Shown: positions 16,997 through 27,748 of the stretch, piece by piece
Layout of the letters: the number at the start of each line of letters is the position of its first letter
Numbering within the stretch: position 1 is the first letter of the stretch
Source of the DNA: Clostridium swellfunianum
GTDB lineage: Bacteria; Bacillota; Clostridia; Clostridiales; Clostridiaceae
Direction of reading: 5' to 3'
Assembly (NCBI RefSeq): GCF_023656515.1
Contig: NZ_JAMOFV010000006.1
Location: 4,092,194 to 4,156,193, forward strand
DNA: 64,000 nt
Notes under the pieces: model-generated
Told to the model about the DNA's origin: nothing
The model's input: only the letters and a program-made list of their open reading frames with translations
Database searches by the model: none
Position numbers and translations under genes: made by a program

Positions 16997-18649
16997 TTAT
17001 TTCGTCATAGGAATTTTTATATCATCATGCATCTTTGCAAATTCAATAGCTTCTTCATATCCTGCATCCGCATGCCTTAATACTCCCATACCTGGATCAG
17101 TGGTAAGAACTCTCTTAATTCTTTCATCCGCCTCGTAGCTTCCATCGCAAACTATAACCTGCCCTGCATGCTGAGAGTAACCTATTCCTACTCCTCCACC
17201 ATGATGGAAGGATACCCATGTTGCCCCACCAACAGCATTTATTGCGAAGTTAAGAAGAGCCCAATCTGAGATGGCATCTGATCCATCCTTCATGCCTTCT
17301 GTTTCTCTGTTTGGTGAAGCTACTGAGCCGCAATCTAAGTGATCTCTTCCTATAACTATAGGAGCTTTAATTTCACCGTTTCTAACCATCTCATTTATAG
17401 CTAGACCAAATTTTGCTCTCTCGCCATACCCTAGCCAGCAAATCCTTGATGGCAAGCCTTGAAATGCTATTTTTTGCTGTGCCATGTTAATCCACCTGTT
17501 TAGATGCTTATCCTCTGGGAAAAGTTCAAGCACCTTTCTATCTGTAGAGTATATATCTTCCGCATCTCCTGAAAGAGCAGCCCATCTAAAAGGTCCCTTT
17601 CCTTCACAGAAAAGAGGTCTAATGTATGCAGGTACAAAGCCTTTGAAGTTAAAGGCATTTTCAACTCCTTCTTCAAAAGCAACTTGTCTTATATTATTTC
17701 CGTAGTCAAAAACCTCAGCACCATCATTTTGAAACTCAAGCATGCATTCTACGTGTATGGCTATGCTTCTTCTAGCTTGTTTTATATACTCCTCAGGATT
17801 TTCTTCTCTTAGCTTTAAAGCATCTTCATAGCTCATTCCACCTGGAACATAACCACCCAAGGTATCATGGGCTGAAGTTTGATCTGTAACTATATCCGGC
17901 ATAAAACCCATTTTTAATAGCTTAGGATAAACCTCTGAACAGTTTCCAAGAAGTGCTATGGATAATGACTTGCCCTGATTTTTTGCCTCTTCAGCAAGTC
18001 TTACTGCCTCTTCAATATCCTCAACCATTATATCTACATACCTAGTTTCTAATCTTCTTTGTATTCTATTTCTATCTACTTCTACACAAATTGCTACACC
18101 TTCATTCATGGTAACTGCCAATGGCTGAGCTCCACTCATACCTCCAAGTCCGCCTGTTAACGTTATAGTGCCCTTTAAGCTATCGCTGTACTTTTTATGT
18201 GCAATTGCAGCTAAGGTTTCATAGGTACCTTGAAGAATTCCTTGGGTTCCTATATAAATCCAGCTTCCTGCAGTCATCTGTCCATACATAGTAAGACCTT
18301 TTTGCTCAAGCTCTCTAAAGTTCTTCCAGTTGGCCCAATGAGGAACTAAATTAGAATTTGCAATAATGGCTCTTGGCGCATCCTTATGAGACTTAAACAC
18401 TCCTACTGGCTTACCGGATTGAACAAGCATAGTTTCATCATCTTCAAGTTCTCTAATTGTCCTAATCAATGCTTCGTAGCATTCCCAATTTCTTGCTGCT
18501 CTGCCTGTTCCCCCATAAACTATAAGGTTATCTGGATCCTCTGCATTTGCAGGATCTAAATTATTCATAAGCATTCTTAAAATAGCCTCCTGCTGCCATC
18601 CCTTACAGCTTAATTCTGTGCCTCTAGGTGCAGTTATTATCTTCTTCAT
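16997..18649 (-). CDS. hutU: Urocanate hydratase
   Basis: An NAD-dependent cytosolic enzyme that hydrates urocanate to imidazolone propionate. The 550-residue length is typical. Recognisable segments are [16 protein letters not shown] at the N-terminus, the nucleotide-binding [28 protein letters not shown] (with the family's invariant DQTSAHD) and [21 protein letters not shown] precedes ATG 18649. It follows hutH by 15 bases, so the two are translated from one message. Confidence 0.97.
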   Translation of the reverse strand: MKKIITAPRGTELSCKGWQQEAILRMLMNNLDPANAEDPDNLIVYGGTGRAARNWECYEALIRTIRELEDDETMLVQSGKPVGVFKSHKDAPRAIIANSNLVPHWANWKNFRELEQKGLTMYGQMTAGSWIYIGTQGILQGTYETLAAIAHKKYSDSLKGTITLTGGLGGMSGAQPLAVTMNEGVAICVEVDRNRIQRRLETRYVDIMVEDIEEAVRLAEEAKNQGKSLSIALLGNCSEVYPKLLKMGFMPDIVTDQTSAHDTLGGYVPGGMSYEDALKLREENPEEYIKQARRSIAIHVECMLEFQNDGAEVFDYGNNIRQVAFEEGVENAFNFKGFVPAYIRPLFCEGKGPFRWAALSGDAEDIYSTDRKVLELFPEDKHLNRWINMAQQKIAFQGLPSRICWLGYGERAKFGLAINEMVRNGEIKAPIVIGRDHLDCGSVASPNRETEGMKDGSDAISDWALLNFAINAVGGATWVSFHHGGGVGIGYSQHAGQVIVCDGSYEADERIKRVLTTDPGMGVLRHADAGYEEAIEFAKMHDDIKIPMTK

Positions 18650-18664
18650 CTATATTCCCCCATT

Positions 18665-20188
18665 CTAAAATTTTAACTTTATTACTTTTTCAACACTGCT
18701 TATCAATTCATTATTATCTATAAGTTCAGTACATTTATTTAGTTCGTTATACATAACCTTATCTTCCTTAATAAAGTCTATATGCTTTCTTATAATCTTA
18801 TAAGCTTGTTCAGTTCCCTTTCCTAGTTCAAACCCTTCTCTAAAGTCAATTGCCTGACAAGCAGCCATAATTTCCGTTGCTAAAACTCTTTTCACATTTT
18901 CAGCTATATTTAAAGCTTTTCTTGCTGCTATAGTTCCCATGCTGACATGATCCTCCTGATTTGCAGAAGATGGTATAGAGTCTACAGAAGCTGGATGAGC
19001 TAAAACCTTATTTTCTGAAACTAAAGAAGCAGCTGCATACTGTGTTATCATAAATCCAGAATTAAGGCCTCCGTTCTTCACAAGAAATGGCGGTAAATCA
19101 TTTAACTGATAGTTTATAAGCCTTTCAAGTCTTCTCTCAGATATATTTCCAAGCTCAGCTACAGCAATTCCCAGAAAATCAAAGGACAACGCCATAGGCT
19201 GACCATGAAAATTCCCTCCGGATATAACCATATCCTCTGAAATGATAATTGGATTATCTGTAACAGAATTTATTTCAATACTGAGCTTATCTAATACATA
19301 ATTTACTGCATCTTTACTGGCACCATGAACCTGTGGTATACATCTCAAGGTGTATGCATCTTGAACTCTAAGCTCACCTTGTCTTGTAATAAAGGTACTT
19401 CCTTCTATAAGTGATAATATGTTTTCAGCAGTTGCTATTTGTCCTGCATGCGGTCTTATGTGATGTATGTCCAAATAAAAAGCATCCTTAATTCCTCTTA
19501 AGGCCTCCAAGGTTAAAGCTCCTGCTATATCGCTAAGCTTTAATAAATTAATGACTTCCTGCAAAGCTAAAGCCCCAACAGCAGTCATAACTTGGGTCCC
19601 ATTTATTAGTGCCAATCCTTCCTTTGCAGTAAGTTCTACAGTTTCTATTCCCGCTTTTTTCATTGCTTCCTTTCCGGACATAATGACTCCCTCATATTCT
19701 GCTTCACCTTCTCCAAGCATAGGAAGCACCATATGTGCAAGAGGAGCTAAATCACCAGAAGCTCCCAGAGAACCTTTTTCCGGAATGCATGGATGAACAC
19801 CTTTATTTAACATTTCAAGTAAAGTTTGCAGTGTTTCCAGTCTAATGCCAGAATAGCCTTTTGCCAATGCATTTGCTCTTAAAAGCATTATGCTCCTAAC
19901 AACTTCACTTGAAAAATTATCACCATATCCGCAGGAATGAGACAATATTAAATTTCTCTGTAGTGTTTTACAATCTTCTTGAGATATAACTACATCAGCA
20001 AACTTTCCAAATCCTGTTGTTATACCATACACAACCTTGTTATTGTCAACAATTTGTTCAACAATCTCTCTTGAAGATAAAATCTTTTTCTTTGCATTAT
20101 CAGTAAGCTGAACTTCATAATTATGTTTTGCCACCTTTATTACATCTTCAAGTGATAAGCTACTTCCATCAATTTTGATAACCCCCAT
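18665..20188 (-). CDS. hutH: Histidine ammonia-lyase
   Basis: Removes ammonia from histidine to give urocanate, the first step of the pathway. The 507-residue protein carries the Ala-Ser-Gly triad (residues 143-145, in GSLGASGDLAPLAHM) that cyclises into the MIO cofactor, and the ITTGFGKFADV loop with the catalytic Tyr nearby. It leads the operon hutH-hutU-ftcD-hutI-cyclodeaminase. ATG 20188 follows GGTGG. The 257-base region upstream has no clear promoter or known operator that I could assign; it is shared with the divergent flippase gene. Confidence 0.97.
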   Translation of the reverse strand: MGVIKIDGSSLSLEDVIKVAKHNYEVQLTDNAKKKILSSREIVEQIVDNNKVVYGITTGFGKFADVVISQEDCKTLQRNLILSHSCGYGDNFSSEVVRSIMLLRANALAKGYSGIRLETLQTLLEMLNKGVHPCIPEKGSLGASGDLAPLAHMVLPMLGEGEAEYEGVIMSGKEAMKKAGIETVELTAKEGLALINGTQVMTAVGALALQEVINLLKLSDIAGALTLEALRGIKDAFYLDIHHIRPHAGQIATAENILSLIEGSTFITRQGELRVQDAYTLRCIPQVHGASKDAVNYVLDKLSIEINSVTDNPIIISEDMVISGGNFHGQPMALSFDFLGIAVAELGNISERRLERLINYQLNDLPPFLVKNGGLNSGFMITQYAAASLVSENKVLAHPASVDSIPSSANQEDHVSMGTIAARKALNIAENVKRVLATEIMAACQAIDFREGFELGKGTEQAYKIIRKHIDFIKEDKVMYNELNKCTELIDNNELISSVEKVIKLKF

Positions 20189-20445
20189 AATTCCACCACC
20201 TTGTACTATTTTCCATTATTACTAATATTCTTCACATGTCGTAAATAACCTTTATTTTATCGCCTTTAAATTGTCAGAATATATTTAATTAAATATTATT
20301 TTAACATGATGAATTGAAAGCTTGTTCCATCTATAACTCTTAACTTTAATATATTGATTACCTTACTTATAAATGGTAGACTTATAAATATCTTTTAATT
20401 ATTACATACATATCTGCTTGAGCATGTAAAAGAAAGGTACTTGAT

Positions 20446-21900
20446 ATGAATAAATCTTTATTTAAAAATACAATTTACAAATTTTTATTAAGCTTGTTTA
20501 ATCTAATAATTCCAGTGATAATAGGTCCCTATACTTATAGAATTTTAGGACCTGATGGTATGGGTATGTCAAATTTTTCTGACTCTTTATTTGGATATTT
20601 TTTAATTTTTGGCGCCTTTGGAATGTATGATTATGGACTTCGAGAGGTCAGCAGGATAAGAGATAATAAAGAAAAACTAAGTAATTTATTTAGCAGCTTA
20701 TTTTTCTTTGGCATGATAACAAATATTTCAGTACTGATAATCTATATTGTATTTATAACAACTCGATATAGCAGTTCTAATATCTTTCCTATTCTACTTA
20801 TATACTCCTTCAACCTAATATCTAATATTTTTTATGTAGAATGGGCTAACGAGGCATTAGAAAATTATAACTTTATCACCTATAAAACCATAGTTGTTAG
20901 AATTATTCACATAACCTTGCTGTTGACCTTCATAAAGACTTCTGGAGATCTGTACAAGTACTCTTTTTTGCTTATACTGTATACTTTTTTAAATAATATA
21001 ATCAGCTTTTTTTACATTAAGAAATCTATTAATATTAAGCTATCAAAAATAAAAATAAGAAAGCATATAAAACCTTTATTCATGGTAGTAATTCTAGCTA
21101 ATGCAAATATTCTATACACACAGCTTGATAGAATAATTTTAGGGGAATATGTAAGCAAGCCTTCTGTAGCATATTACGGTATGGCTCAATCAATTATGTA
21201 TATGATAGCAACAGTTATGCTGAATATTATTTTCGTTACAGTCCCTAGGCTTTCTAATTACCTGGGCAATAATGACGAGGCTTCGTATATAAATCTGCTA
21301 AATAAGGTAACCGATATATTTTTTGCTTTTTTGTTTCCAGCATCACTAGGCTTATTTGTTCTATCAAACGAAGTAATATTGTTGTATGGTGGGAAAAACT
21401 TTGCTGCTACCATACCTGTGTTAAAAGTATTCAGCATTTATATGATTTCTTTTGGAATAGAGGCTATATTAACTAAACAAATTGTTTATATAAAGAAAAA
21501 AGAAAAGCTATTAGTCTATTTTATTCTTGTTTGCGGTGTTTTAAATTTGATATCAAAGATAATACTACTTAAGCTTAATTTGCTGACTTCATCATCTGCT
21601 ATCATAACAACCTGTGTATCTAATTCCTTACTTATATTAATCGAATATATTTATATAAAGAAATCTATAAAATTAGACTATAACTTGCTATCCTTAAATA
21701 GGATTAAATACATTGTTGCCTCGCTTCTATTCATACCTATTACACTGCTTATTAGACAATACATTACAGGCACCATATCAATTTTTATCTTTGGTTTTAT
21801 CATAAATGCTGCTGTATATTTCCTTATACTACTTATTACTAAAGATAAAGTACTAATGTTTTTTATAAATAAGATTCTATCAAAGATTAAACCTAAATAA
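20446..21900 (+). CDS. Polysaccharide flippase (Wzx / PST family)
   Basis: A 484-residue integral membrane protein with about 12-14 hydrophobic segments. It has the N-terminal Wzx hallmark ending in PYTYRILGPDGMGMSNF, typical of Gram-positive repeat-unit exporters. It would move undecaprenyl-linked oligosaccharide across the membrane. It opens the surface-polysaccharide region and is read away from the hut operon. AAAGG lies about 10 bases before ATG 20446. A second, MurJ-type flippase lies at 30191, so two lipid-linked substrates may be exported here. Confidence 0.9.
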   Translation: MNKSLFKNTIYKFLLSLFNLIIPVIIGPYTYRILGPDGMGMSNFSDSLFGYFLIFGAFGMYDYGLREVSRIRDNKEKLSNLFSSLFFFGMITNISVLIIYIVFITTRYSSSNIFPILLIYSFNLISNIFYVEWANEALENYNFITYKTIVVRIIHITLLLTFIKTSGDLYKYSFLLILYTFLNNIISFFYIKKSINIKLSKIKIRKHIKPLFMVVILANANILYTQLDRIILGEYVSKPSVAYYGMAQSIMYMIATVMLNIIFVTVPRLSNYLGNNDEASYINLLNKVTDIFFAFLFPASLGLFVLSNEVILLYGGKNFAATIPVLKVFSIYMISFGIEAILTKQIVYIKKKEKLLVYFILVCGVLNLISKIILLKLNLLTSSSAIITTCVSNSLLILIEYIYIKKSIKLDYNLLSLNRIKYIVASLLFIPITLLIRQYITGTISIFIFGFIINAAVYFLILLITKDKVLMFFINKILSKIKPK

Positions 21901-21931
21901 AAAAGTCGTATTGGTATTCAATACGGCTTTT
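21901..21931. terminator. Bidirectional terminator after the flippase gene
   Basis: A 13-bp stem (21901-21913 with 21919-21931, one G-U pair) around a 5-base loop lies between the convergent flippase and glycosyltransferase genes. Confidence 0.85.
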
Positions 21932-21941
21932 ATCATAAACT

Positions 21942-23066
21942 CTATATAAATAAATTTTCTATATGTATATTTAATTTTGAAACAATATCATTCCAATCAA
22001 ATTTATCTCTGCAAATCTCATAGGTTTTCTCTGAATGTACTTGTGCTTTAGGGTCATTCATAAATTTAGAGAGGGCCATTGAAAGTGCTTCAGTATCATT
22101 AACTGGAACCACTGCTCCATTTCCTGAGGTCACAAGTTCTCTTGCAATTCCCACATCAGTAGAAACAATTATATCTCCCAACGCAGCAGCTTCTATCAGT
22201 GCTATGCCAAAACTTTCAAACTCTGAGCTTAGACAAAATATCTTTGATCTATTGTATTCCTCATATATTTGTTTTCTATCGGTAATAGCACCTTTTATAA
22301 TAATCTTTTCCTTTAAAAGTGGATTTTCTTCAAAGTATTTATTTATATATTCTTGGAATCTATCTTCTATTGGGCCTACAAGCACTAACTTCCAGCCGTT
22401 ATTTTCTATATTCTCTATTTTAGAAAAAGCCTCAAGTAACATTTCAGTATTTTTTTCCGGGGCTCCTATTCTCGCAACATTTAGTATTATATTCTCTTTA
22501 ACATTAAAATCATAATGAATATTCATCTTATCCAGATAATCATAATCAACGCCGTTAGGTATATTTATCAGTTTATCTCTATGGTTTGGAAACAATTGTT
22601 TTAATTCTCTAAATAAGCTTTGCTGCTCTACGCTTATTAAATCTGCCTTATGAAAATATCTGTTAAGCATTATGCGCATTATAAAATTTAGGCTCTTAAT
22701 TCTATCTATAAGCTTATAAGAACAATCTAACTTAATATACAGTTTTCCCTTGGGGTTAAAGAATTTATAAATAAAAGCATAAACTACCGAGTATAAAGTC
22801 ACATGAAATACTTGTAAAATATCAATCTGTTTAGCTTTTTTAATAAGATACTTTGCACCATCTAATGAAAAGTTATCATGTTTTTTTTCAACAAAATCTA
22901 TCTTTAAGCCTTTTACTTCATCCTTCAAATAAATAAATTCATCATGATTATATGTAGCTACTGTTGAATCATAGTTGAAATTTTTGTGAAGCTTATAAGG
23001 AATCATCCCCATATCCTTAATTAAATTAATATTTTTAGTTTTTAAATAAAGTAAGCAATATTTCAT
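21942..23066 (-). CDS. Glycosyltransferase family 4
   Basis: A GT-B fold transferase of 374 residues. The C-terminal GT4 domain has the acceptor-loop segment INIPNGVDYDYL, the nucleotide-binding ILNVARIGAPEKN, and the E-x7-E motif SSEFESFGIALIEAAALG. The sugar donor cannot be read from sequence. I start it at ATG 23066, with AAGGATGG 8 bases before it; an in-frame ATG at 23078 overlaps that site. It is downstream of, and probably co-transcribed with, the LicD gene at 23105. Confidence 0.87.
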   Translation of the reverse strand: MKYCLLYLKTKNINLIKDMGMIPYKLHKNFNYDSTVATYNHDEFIYLKDEVKGLKIDFVEKKHDNFSLDGAKYLIKKAKQIDILQVFHVTLYSVVYAFIYKFFNPKGKLYIKLDCSYKLIDRIKSLNFIMRIMLNRYFHKADLISVEQQSLFRELKQLFPNHRDKLINIPNGVDYDYLDKMNIHYDFNVKENIILNVARIGAPEKNTEMLLEAFSKIENIENNGWKLVLVGPIEDRFQEYINKYFEENPLLKEKIIIKGAITDRKQIYEEYNRSKIFCLSSEFESFGIALIEAAALGDIIVSTDVGIARELVTSGNGAVVPVNDTEALSMALSKFMNDPKAQVHSEKTYEICRDKFDWNDIVSKLNIHIENLFI

Positions 23067-23104
23067 GAAAATTACCATCCTTAGTTTTTATACATAATAG
23101 CACA

Positions 23105-23935
23105 CTAATCTTGAATGCCAATAAATCTTGCATGATACAATCTTTCATTTTCAGGCGGAAGCTTCATATAATCTCCATACATAGTTTTTAAAATCTCCTG
23201 AGGCTTATTTGGAGCCCAAAATTCGTCATCTTCAAACTTTATCTTTTTAAGAGGAAAAAGATGTTCAGTTCTGAAAACACTATTCCATAATAAATCAATT
23301 CCCTGGCAATAAGAATCTCCGCCAGCTTCATTATTCCATTTATATGTAGCAAAGATAATCTTGTTTACAAGCTTATAGCTTATTCCTTTTCCAATAACCT
23401 GCAAGAAAGTTCTTGCAAAAGCATGAATAGATGGAAAATCACTAGTAGATATTCTTGACTTCATAACTAAGAGAAATTTTGATAGCTTTGACTGAATAAT
23501 AAATTTACTTGTTGAATCGGGAACTTTATCAATAGGAAATATATCAATGTAAATACCTTGATGGTATTTTTCATTTTTCTCTCCTTCTTCTATAAAAAGA
23601 CTTCTATTATGCCTAATTTTTAAGGGTACATGATATAATTTATAGCTTGGATCGGTATGGACAGTCTGCATGAAAAACTCATTAGACAATTCATTTTCAG
23701 CAACAGACATAAATTTATTATAATCCTCTCTAGGCATAGAGATATCTAGATCATCATCCCAAGGTATAAAGCCTTTATGCCTAACCGCTCCCAAAAGAGT
23801 TCCGTCACTCAGAAAATACTTAATATTATTCTTTTCGCAAATTTTATGAACTTCTTTTAAAATATCTAACATTATCATTTGAGCTTCTCTTAAAGAACAT
23901 TCTTTTACTGAATTTAAATCTAATTTGTAATCCAT
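23105..23935 (-). CDS. LicD family transferase, copy 1
   Basis: A 276-residue protein with the LicD (DUF/PF04991 nucleotidyltransferase-fold) core: YFLSDGTLLGAVRHKGFIPW followed by the acidic DDDLDI that binds the metal. LicD proteins move phosphocholine or similar head-groups from a cytidine-diphosphate carrier onto glycans. With a phosphonate pathway in the same locus, phosphonoethylamine is a plausible group here (inference). It has its own promoter at 23982. It is the shortest of three copies and the only one that begins without the LFPDRR-type N-terminal segment. Confidence 0.88.
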   Translation of the reverse strand: MDYKLDLNSVKECSLREAQMIMLDILKEVHKICEKNNIKYFLSDGTLLGAVRHKGFIPWDDDLDISMPREDYNKFMSVAENELSNEFFMQTVHTDPSYKLYHVPLKIRHNRSLFIEEGEKNEKYHQGIYIDIFPIDKVPDSTSKFIIQSKLSKFLLVMKSRISTSDFPSIHAFARTFLQVIGKGISYKLVNKIIFATYKWNNEAGGDSYCQGIDLLWNSVFRTEHLFPLKKIKFEDDEFWAPNKPQEILKTMYGDYMKLPPENERLYHARFIGIQD

Positions 23936-23981
23936 TTAAATCATCCTATCTGCAATGTGCATGAACTTAGTATTCCTATAT

Positions 23982-24010
23982 ATTATAGGTTAATTGTATG
24001 ATTGTTTCAA
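23982..24010 (-). promoter_or_regulatory. Sigma-A type promoter for the LicD copy 1 operon
   Basis: On the minus strand TTGAAA (24005-24010), 17 bases, TATAAT (23982-23987). Confidence 0.7.
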
Positions 24011-24064
24011 CTATAGGTATAGCTCTTTATCTATATGACATCATTACGACTTTCTAAATATTAA

Positions 24065-24093
24065 TTGTTCTTAAAGACATTTATGTATATAAT
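24065..24093 (+). promoter_or_regulatory. Sigma-A type promoter for the GT4 / Wzy pair
   Basis: TTGTTC (24065-24070), 17 bases, TATAAT (24088-24093), about 48 bases upstream of the glycosyltransferase. It diverges from the LicD promoter 55 bases away. Confidence 0.68.
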
Positions 24094-24140
24094 AGGGGTT
24101 AGGAAATCTAATTATTAGAACTATAGTGAGGTTATTTTAC

Positions 24141-25238
24141 ATGAAAAAAATTGCTTATGTTATAACACAAGCAGAGATGGGGGGAGCTCAGAAAAGTATT
24201 CTCCTTCTTTGTAAATACTTAAAGGTTAACTATGATATTACCGTATACTCTGCTCCTAATGGCGGCCTTATTGACGAATTGAAACTCCTAGGTATAAAGC
24301 ATGTTTCCGTTAAAAATATGGTCAGAGAAATTAATCTAGTTGAAGATTTAAAAGCTTATAGATTCTTACTTAAGGAGTTTACAGATAATAAGTACGAAAT
24401 TGTTCACTGCCACAGCTCCAAGGCTGGTATTATTGCCAGAGAAGCTGCTCATCGAGCAAAGGTTAAAAATATTATTTATACCGCGCACGGTTTTGTATTT
24501 AATGAGCCCATGAATAAATACAAAAAAGACTTGTACATATTTTTAGAAAAACATGAAGCAAAAAAGAGCAATACTGTAATTTGCGTTGATCCCAACGATG
24601 TTGCTATTGCAAAAAAATTAGGCATGAAATGTAAGGAAGACATAGTGTACATACCAAATGGTATAGAATTTGATAGTAATGAAAGCAATAATTCAAGTCG
24701 TATAAATAGCAATAAGTTCACTTTTGGCTTTGTTGCAAACTTCTACGAAAATAAGGGGCATAGATATTTAATACAAGCTTTTAATAATTTTATTGAGAGT
24801 GATAATTTTAACGCAGAACTAGTATTAGTAGGCAGTGGTGAACTAGAGGAAGAAATGAAGCTCTTAGCTAAAAATAATCCTAACATCAAATTTTTAGGCT
24901 TTAGAAAGGATGCTCAGGAGATAATGAAGTCCTTTGATTGCTTTGTTATGTCGTCAGTCAAAGAGGGTTTCCCTTTTGTAATTTTAGAAGCTATAAAAAA
25001 TAAGGTTCCTGTCATTTCAACTGAGGTTGGAGCTATAAGAGAGATACTAGAAGATGGTAAGCTTGGGTATATTGTAAAACCTTTTAACAGTGAAGAACTT
25101 ATGCAGGCAATGCTTCACGTTATTAATAATCAAGAGGAATCAGTACATAAGGCAGCTGAAGCCTATGAATTCTGTCTTAAAAATTACTCAATTGATAATA
25201 TGATTAGGTCAACTAGAGAAATATATGAGATGATTTAA
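24141..25238 (+). CDS. Glycosyltransferase family 4
   Basis: A 365-residue GT-B transferase that opens with KKIAYVITQAEMGGAQKS, as in capsule and exopolysaccharide GT4 enzymes. It has the central HCHSSKAG and YIPNGIEF segments and the C-terminal MSSVKEGFPFVILEAIKNKVP motif (quoted in part) with the E-x7-E acceptor base pattern. I start it at ATG 24141, with GTGAGGT upstream; an in-frame GTG at 24126 is part of that site. It is followed after 19 bases by a polymerase or ligase gene, forming a two-gene plus-strand operon. Confidence 0.88.
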   Translation: MKKIAYVITQAEMGGAQKSILLLCKYLKVNYDITVYSAPNGGLIDELKLLGIKHVSVKNMVREINLVEDLKAYRFLLKEFTDNKYEIVHCHSSKAGIIAREAAHRAKVKNIIYTAHGFVFNEPMNKYKKDLYIFLEKHEAKKSNTVICVDPNDVAIAKKLGMKCKEDIVYIPNGIEFDSNESNNSSRINSNKFTFGFVANFYENKGHRYLIQAFNNFIESDNFNAELVLVGSGELEEEMKLLAKNNPNIKFLGFRKDAQEIMKSFDCFVMSSVKEGFPFVILEAIKNKVPVISTEVGAIREILEDGKLGYIVKPFNSEELMQAMLHVINNQEESVHKAAEAYEFCLKNYSIDNMIRSTREIYEMI

Positions 25239-25257
25239 AATTGTGGGAGGGTCAAAT

Positions 25258-26508
25258 ATGTCTCCAAACTCTTTATATAAGAAAATACTTCTTTTTTTAT
25301 GCTGTATATATTTTTTTGCAGCTACTGTAATACCAAGTCAAGTTAAGGTATTGAATAAAGCAAGTGTATCCGATTTAATATTTTTGATTATCTTAGTTTA
25401 CTACCTTATACTGCTCTTTTTTTCAAAGCATTACGGCTTTAGAGCTTTTATTAGTAAGCTATATACTTTTTTACACAATCCTTTAATACTTTCAATGATT
25501 ACCTTATCTATTTTTATGTTAGCTTCAGTACTATACTCAACAGATAAAAGTTTAGCTTTAACTGAAACCATACGATTTTTCTTATACATAACAATAGGAT
25601 TTATCTTAATCTCAGAATTTAATAACACTGCATATTTAAGTAGTTTTATATACACCTTTACCTGTTCAACAATTATAGTTAATATTATTGGCTTATATCA
25701 GTTTATAACTAATAAAGGTATGTCGGTGTCTTTAGTTAACCTAACAGGCTCCGGATTTACAGGAAGAGTAGAGTCAACCTTTGGGAACCCAAATGCATTT
25801 GGCGCCTATTTAGTTGTTGCTTCTTTCCCATTTATTCTTTTGTTTTTATCAACTAAGAATAAAATAGTTAAACTGCTTTATCTTATAGTAATCGCGCTTT
25901 GTTCAGCTAATTTACTATTAACATTTTCCCGTAATTCTTGGCTCTCATTTGCTGTAGGTCTTTTAATACTTGTCTTCACCTACAACTGGAAGTTAATTTA
26001 TCTTATGATTTCAGGCGGTATTATAATGCTTCTTATACCAAATATAAATGCACGTATTAGGCAGTTTGCAGATATAACCCAAAACGAAGGTCGTATTAAA
26101 ATTTGGAGCGTTGCTTTAAAAATGATAAAGGAACACCCACTTAGAGGAGTGGGCAATGGTAACTTTTCGGTGCTTTACGATAGCTATGTAGAAAAATATC
26201 CTGAATACTTTCAGGAGAATGTTTCTCAATTTCCAAGTCATAATAGTTATTTAAAAATTCAAAGTGAGCTTGGAGCAGGTGGAACTTTGTCCTTTTTTGC
26301 AATAGTATTCTTTGCTTTTAAAAGTATACTCTATGCTTATAAGAAACATACAGGCACTATTAAATTCTTTTACTATGGATTTCTTGTTTCTTCTGCTTCC
26401 TTTCTTATATTGAATTTCTTTGATAATATTCTTTTTGTTCCTCAGGTTGCTATAGTATTTTGGTTTTTTGTTTTTCTAGCAAGCAGTTCAGAAATTTCAA
26501 TTCAATAA
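25258..26508 (+). CDS. O-antigen ligase / polysaccharide polymerase (Wzy-like) membrane protein
   Basis: A 416-residue protein with about 10-11 hydrophobic segments and a long external loop near residues 275-340. The loop holds the Wzy_C-type residues GRIKIWSVALKMIKEHPLRG followed by SHNSYLKIQSELG, typical of O-antigen ligase and polymerase families. It would join repeat units on the outer membrane face. I start it at ATG 25258, directly behind GGGAGGG; the GTG at 25243 is upstream of that site. A second such protein is encoded at 32914, so each may serve a different glycan. Confidence 0.85.
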   Translation: MSPNSLYKKILLFLCCIYFFAATVIPSQVKVLNKASVSDLIFLIILVYYLILLFFSKHYGFRAFISKLYTFLHNPLILSMITLSIFMLASVLYSTDKSLALTETIRFFLYITIGFILISEFNNTAYLSSFIYTFTCSTIIVNIIGLYQFITNKGMSVSLVNLTGSGFTGRVESTFGNPNAFGAYLVVASFPFILLFLSTKNKIVKLLYLIVIALCSANLLLTFSRNSWLSFAVGLLILVFTYNWKLIYLMISGGIIMLLIPNINARIRQFADITQNEGRIKIWSVALKMIKEHPLRGVGNGNFSVLYDSYVEKYPEYFQENVSQFPSHNSYLKIQSELGAGGTLSFFAIVFFAFKSILYAYKKHTGTIKFFYYGFLVSSASFLILNFFDNILFVPQVAIVFWFFVFLASSSEISIQ

Positions 26509-26523
26509 TGATTCGCTCGTAAA

Positions 26524-26565
26524 AAGCCTGTAGTTTAAGAATTAATATTCTTAAACTACAGGCTT
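26524..26565. terminator. Bidirectional terminator, Wzy / GT4
   Basis: A perfect 19-bp stem (26524-26542 with 26547-26565) closes a 4-base loop between convergent genes. Confidence 0.88.
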
Positions 26566-26610
26566 ATACTTTATTAGCAGTTAATTATCTTAAATTTACA
26601 TATAACGATT

Positions 26611-27714
26611 TTACTTACTTGAAATTTTTGCATACAGCTTCTGAAGGTCTACTATATAGTTCTTAATATTCCTATGCTCAAACAAAAAAGCCTTTGCATT
26701 TTTGCCCATTTCTTCAGCCTTATCTCTATTAAAGTACACATATTCCATAGCCTCTAGTAAGCATTCCATGCTTCTCTCTTTCAGAAGTATACCGCTGTAA
26801 TTATTGTCAATAACCTCAGGTACGCCAGCTGTTGGAGTTGAGATAACTACTCTTTCCATTGCCATGGCTTCAAGCACAGATATAGGTAACCCTTCATATC
26901 GTGAAGGCAAAATAAATGAATCAAATACATTTAAATAACTATATACGTCCTTTTGATACCCTGCAAAAATAACCTTATCCTCTAGCTTGTAATTACTCAC
27001 TAAATCTTTCAATTTATCCATATACTCACCGTCGCCTACAATAAGCAACACAGCTTTATCATTCTTTAAACTGAAATTATAAAAGCTTTCAATAAGAAGA
27101 TCAACGCCTTTAGACTCGAGCAGTCTTCCAAGATAGCCAAATACATATGTATCAGAATCGATGAAAAATTTTCGCTTCATCTCTTTCTCATCCTGAAGCT
27201 TTACCTGAGCTAGCTCCCTAAAATTAAACATATTTCCTTTAACTATCATTTTACTTTTATCAAGACTTTTATTGTATTCAAAATAATACTCTGCTGCCTT
27301 TTGGGAGCACGCTATAGATAGCGTATACTTGTTTCTAAAAAATCTATCAATATATTTTAGCGGACTTTTAGTTTTCATCCAAGGATAACTGCTATGTATA
27401 TGAGAAATAACCGGTATTTTTAAATTTATACTTGCCAAGTAGCCAGCTATAGAAGCTTTTACATCATGAGCATGGATAATGTGCACTTTATTCGCTACAA
27501 GTATGCTTCTAAGTTTACTTATCTCCATTTTATTAACATCTGCATTAAAACAGTCTACATGTCTTGATTTAAAATGTTCAACAAGTTCCCCCTGAGTGCA
27601 AACGACTAGTGGATGAAACATTTCCGTATCTATATTAGTGCAAATATCAGATACCACCTTTTCGGCTCCGCTAAGCTTACCATTAGCAACAATATGCAGT
27701 ACATTAATCCTCAT
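26611..27714 (-). CDS. Glycosyltransferase family 4
   Basis: A 367-residue GT-B enzyme: LHIVANGKLSGAEKVV at the N-terminus (compare GGAE motifs), HAHDVKAS mid-domain, FGYLGRLLESKGVDLLIE for donor binding, and LPSRYEGLPISVLEAMAMERV with the paired glutamates (quoted in part). GGAGGA precedes ATG 27714. It lies downstream of the initiating sugar-phosphate transferase; a hairpin terminator stands between them, so expression may be reduced relative to that gene. Confidence 0.88.
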   Translation of the reverse strand: MRINVLHIVANGKLSGAEKVVSDICTNIDTEMFHPLVVCTQGELVEHFKSRHVDCFNADVNKMEISKLRSILVANKVHIIHAHDVKASIAGYLASINLKIPVISHIHSSYPWMKTKSPLKYIDRFFRNKYTLSIACSQKAAEYYFEYNKSLDKSKMIVKGNMFNFRELAQVKLQDEKEMKRKFFIDSDTYVFGYLGRLLESKGVDLLIESFYNFSLKNDKAVLLIVGDGEYMDKLKDLVSNYKLEDKVIFAGYQKDVYSYLNVFDSFILPSRYEGLPISVLEAMAMERVVISTPTAGVPEVIDNNYSGILLKERSMECLLEAMEYVYFNRDKAEEMGKNAKAFLFEHRNIKNYIVDLQKLYAKISSK

Positions 27715-27748
27715 TAATCTTCCTCCAAAATAGACACATATTTAAAAT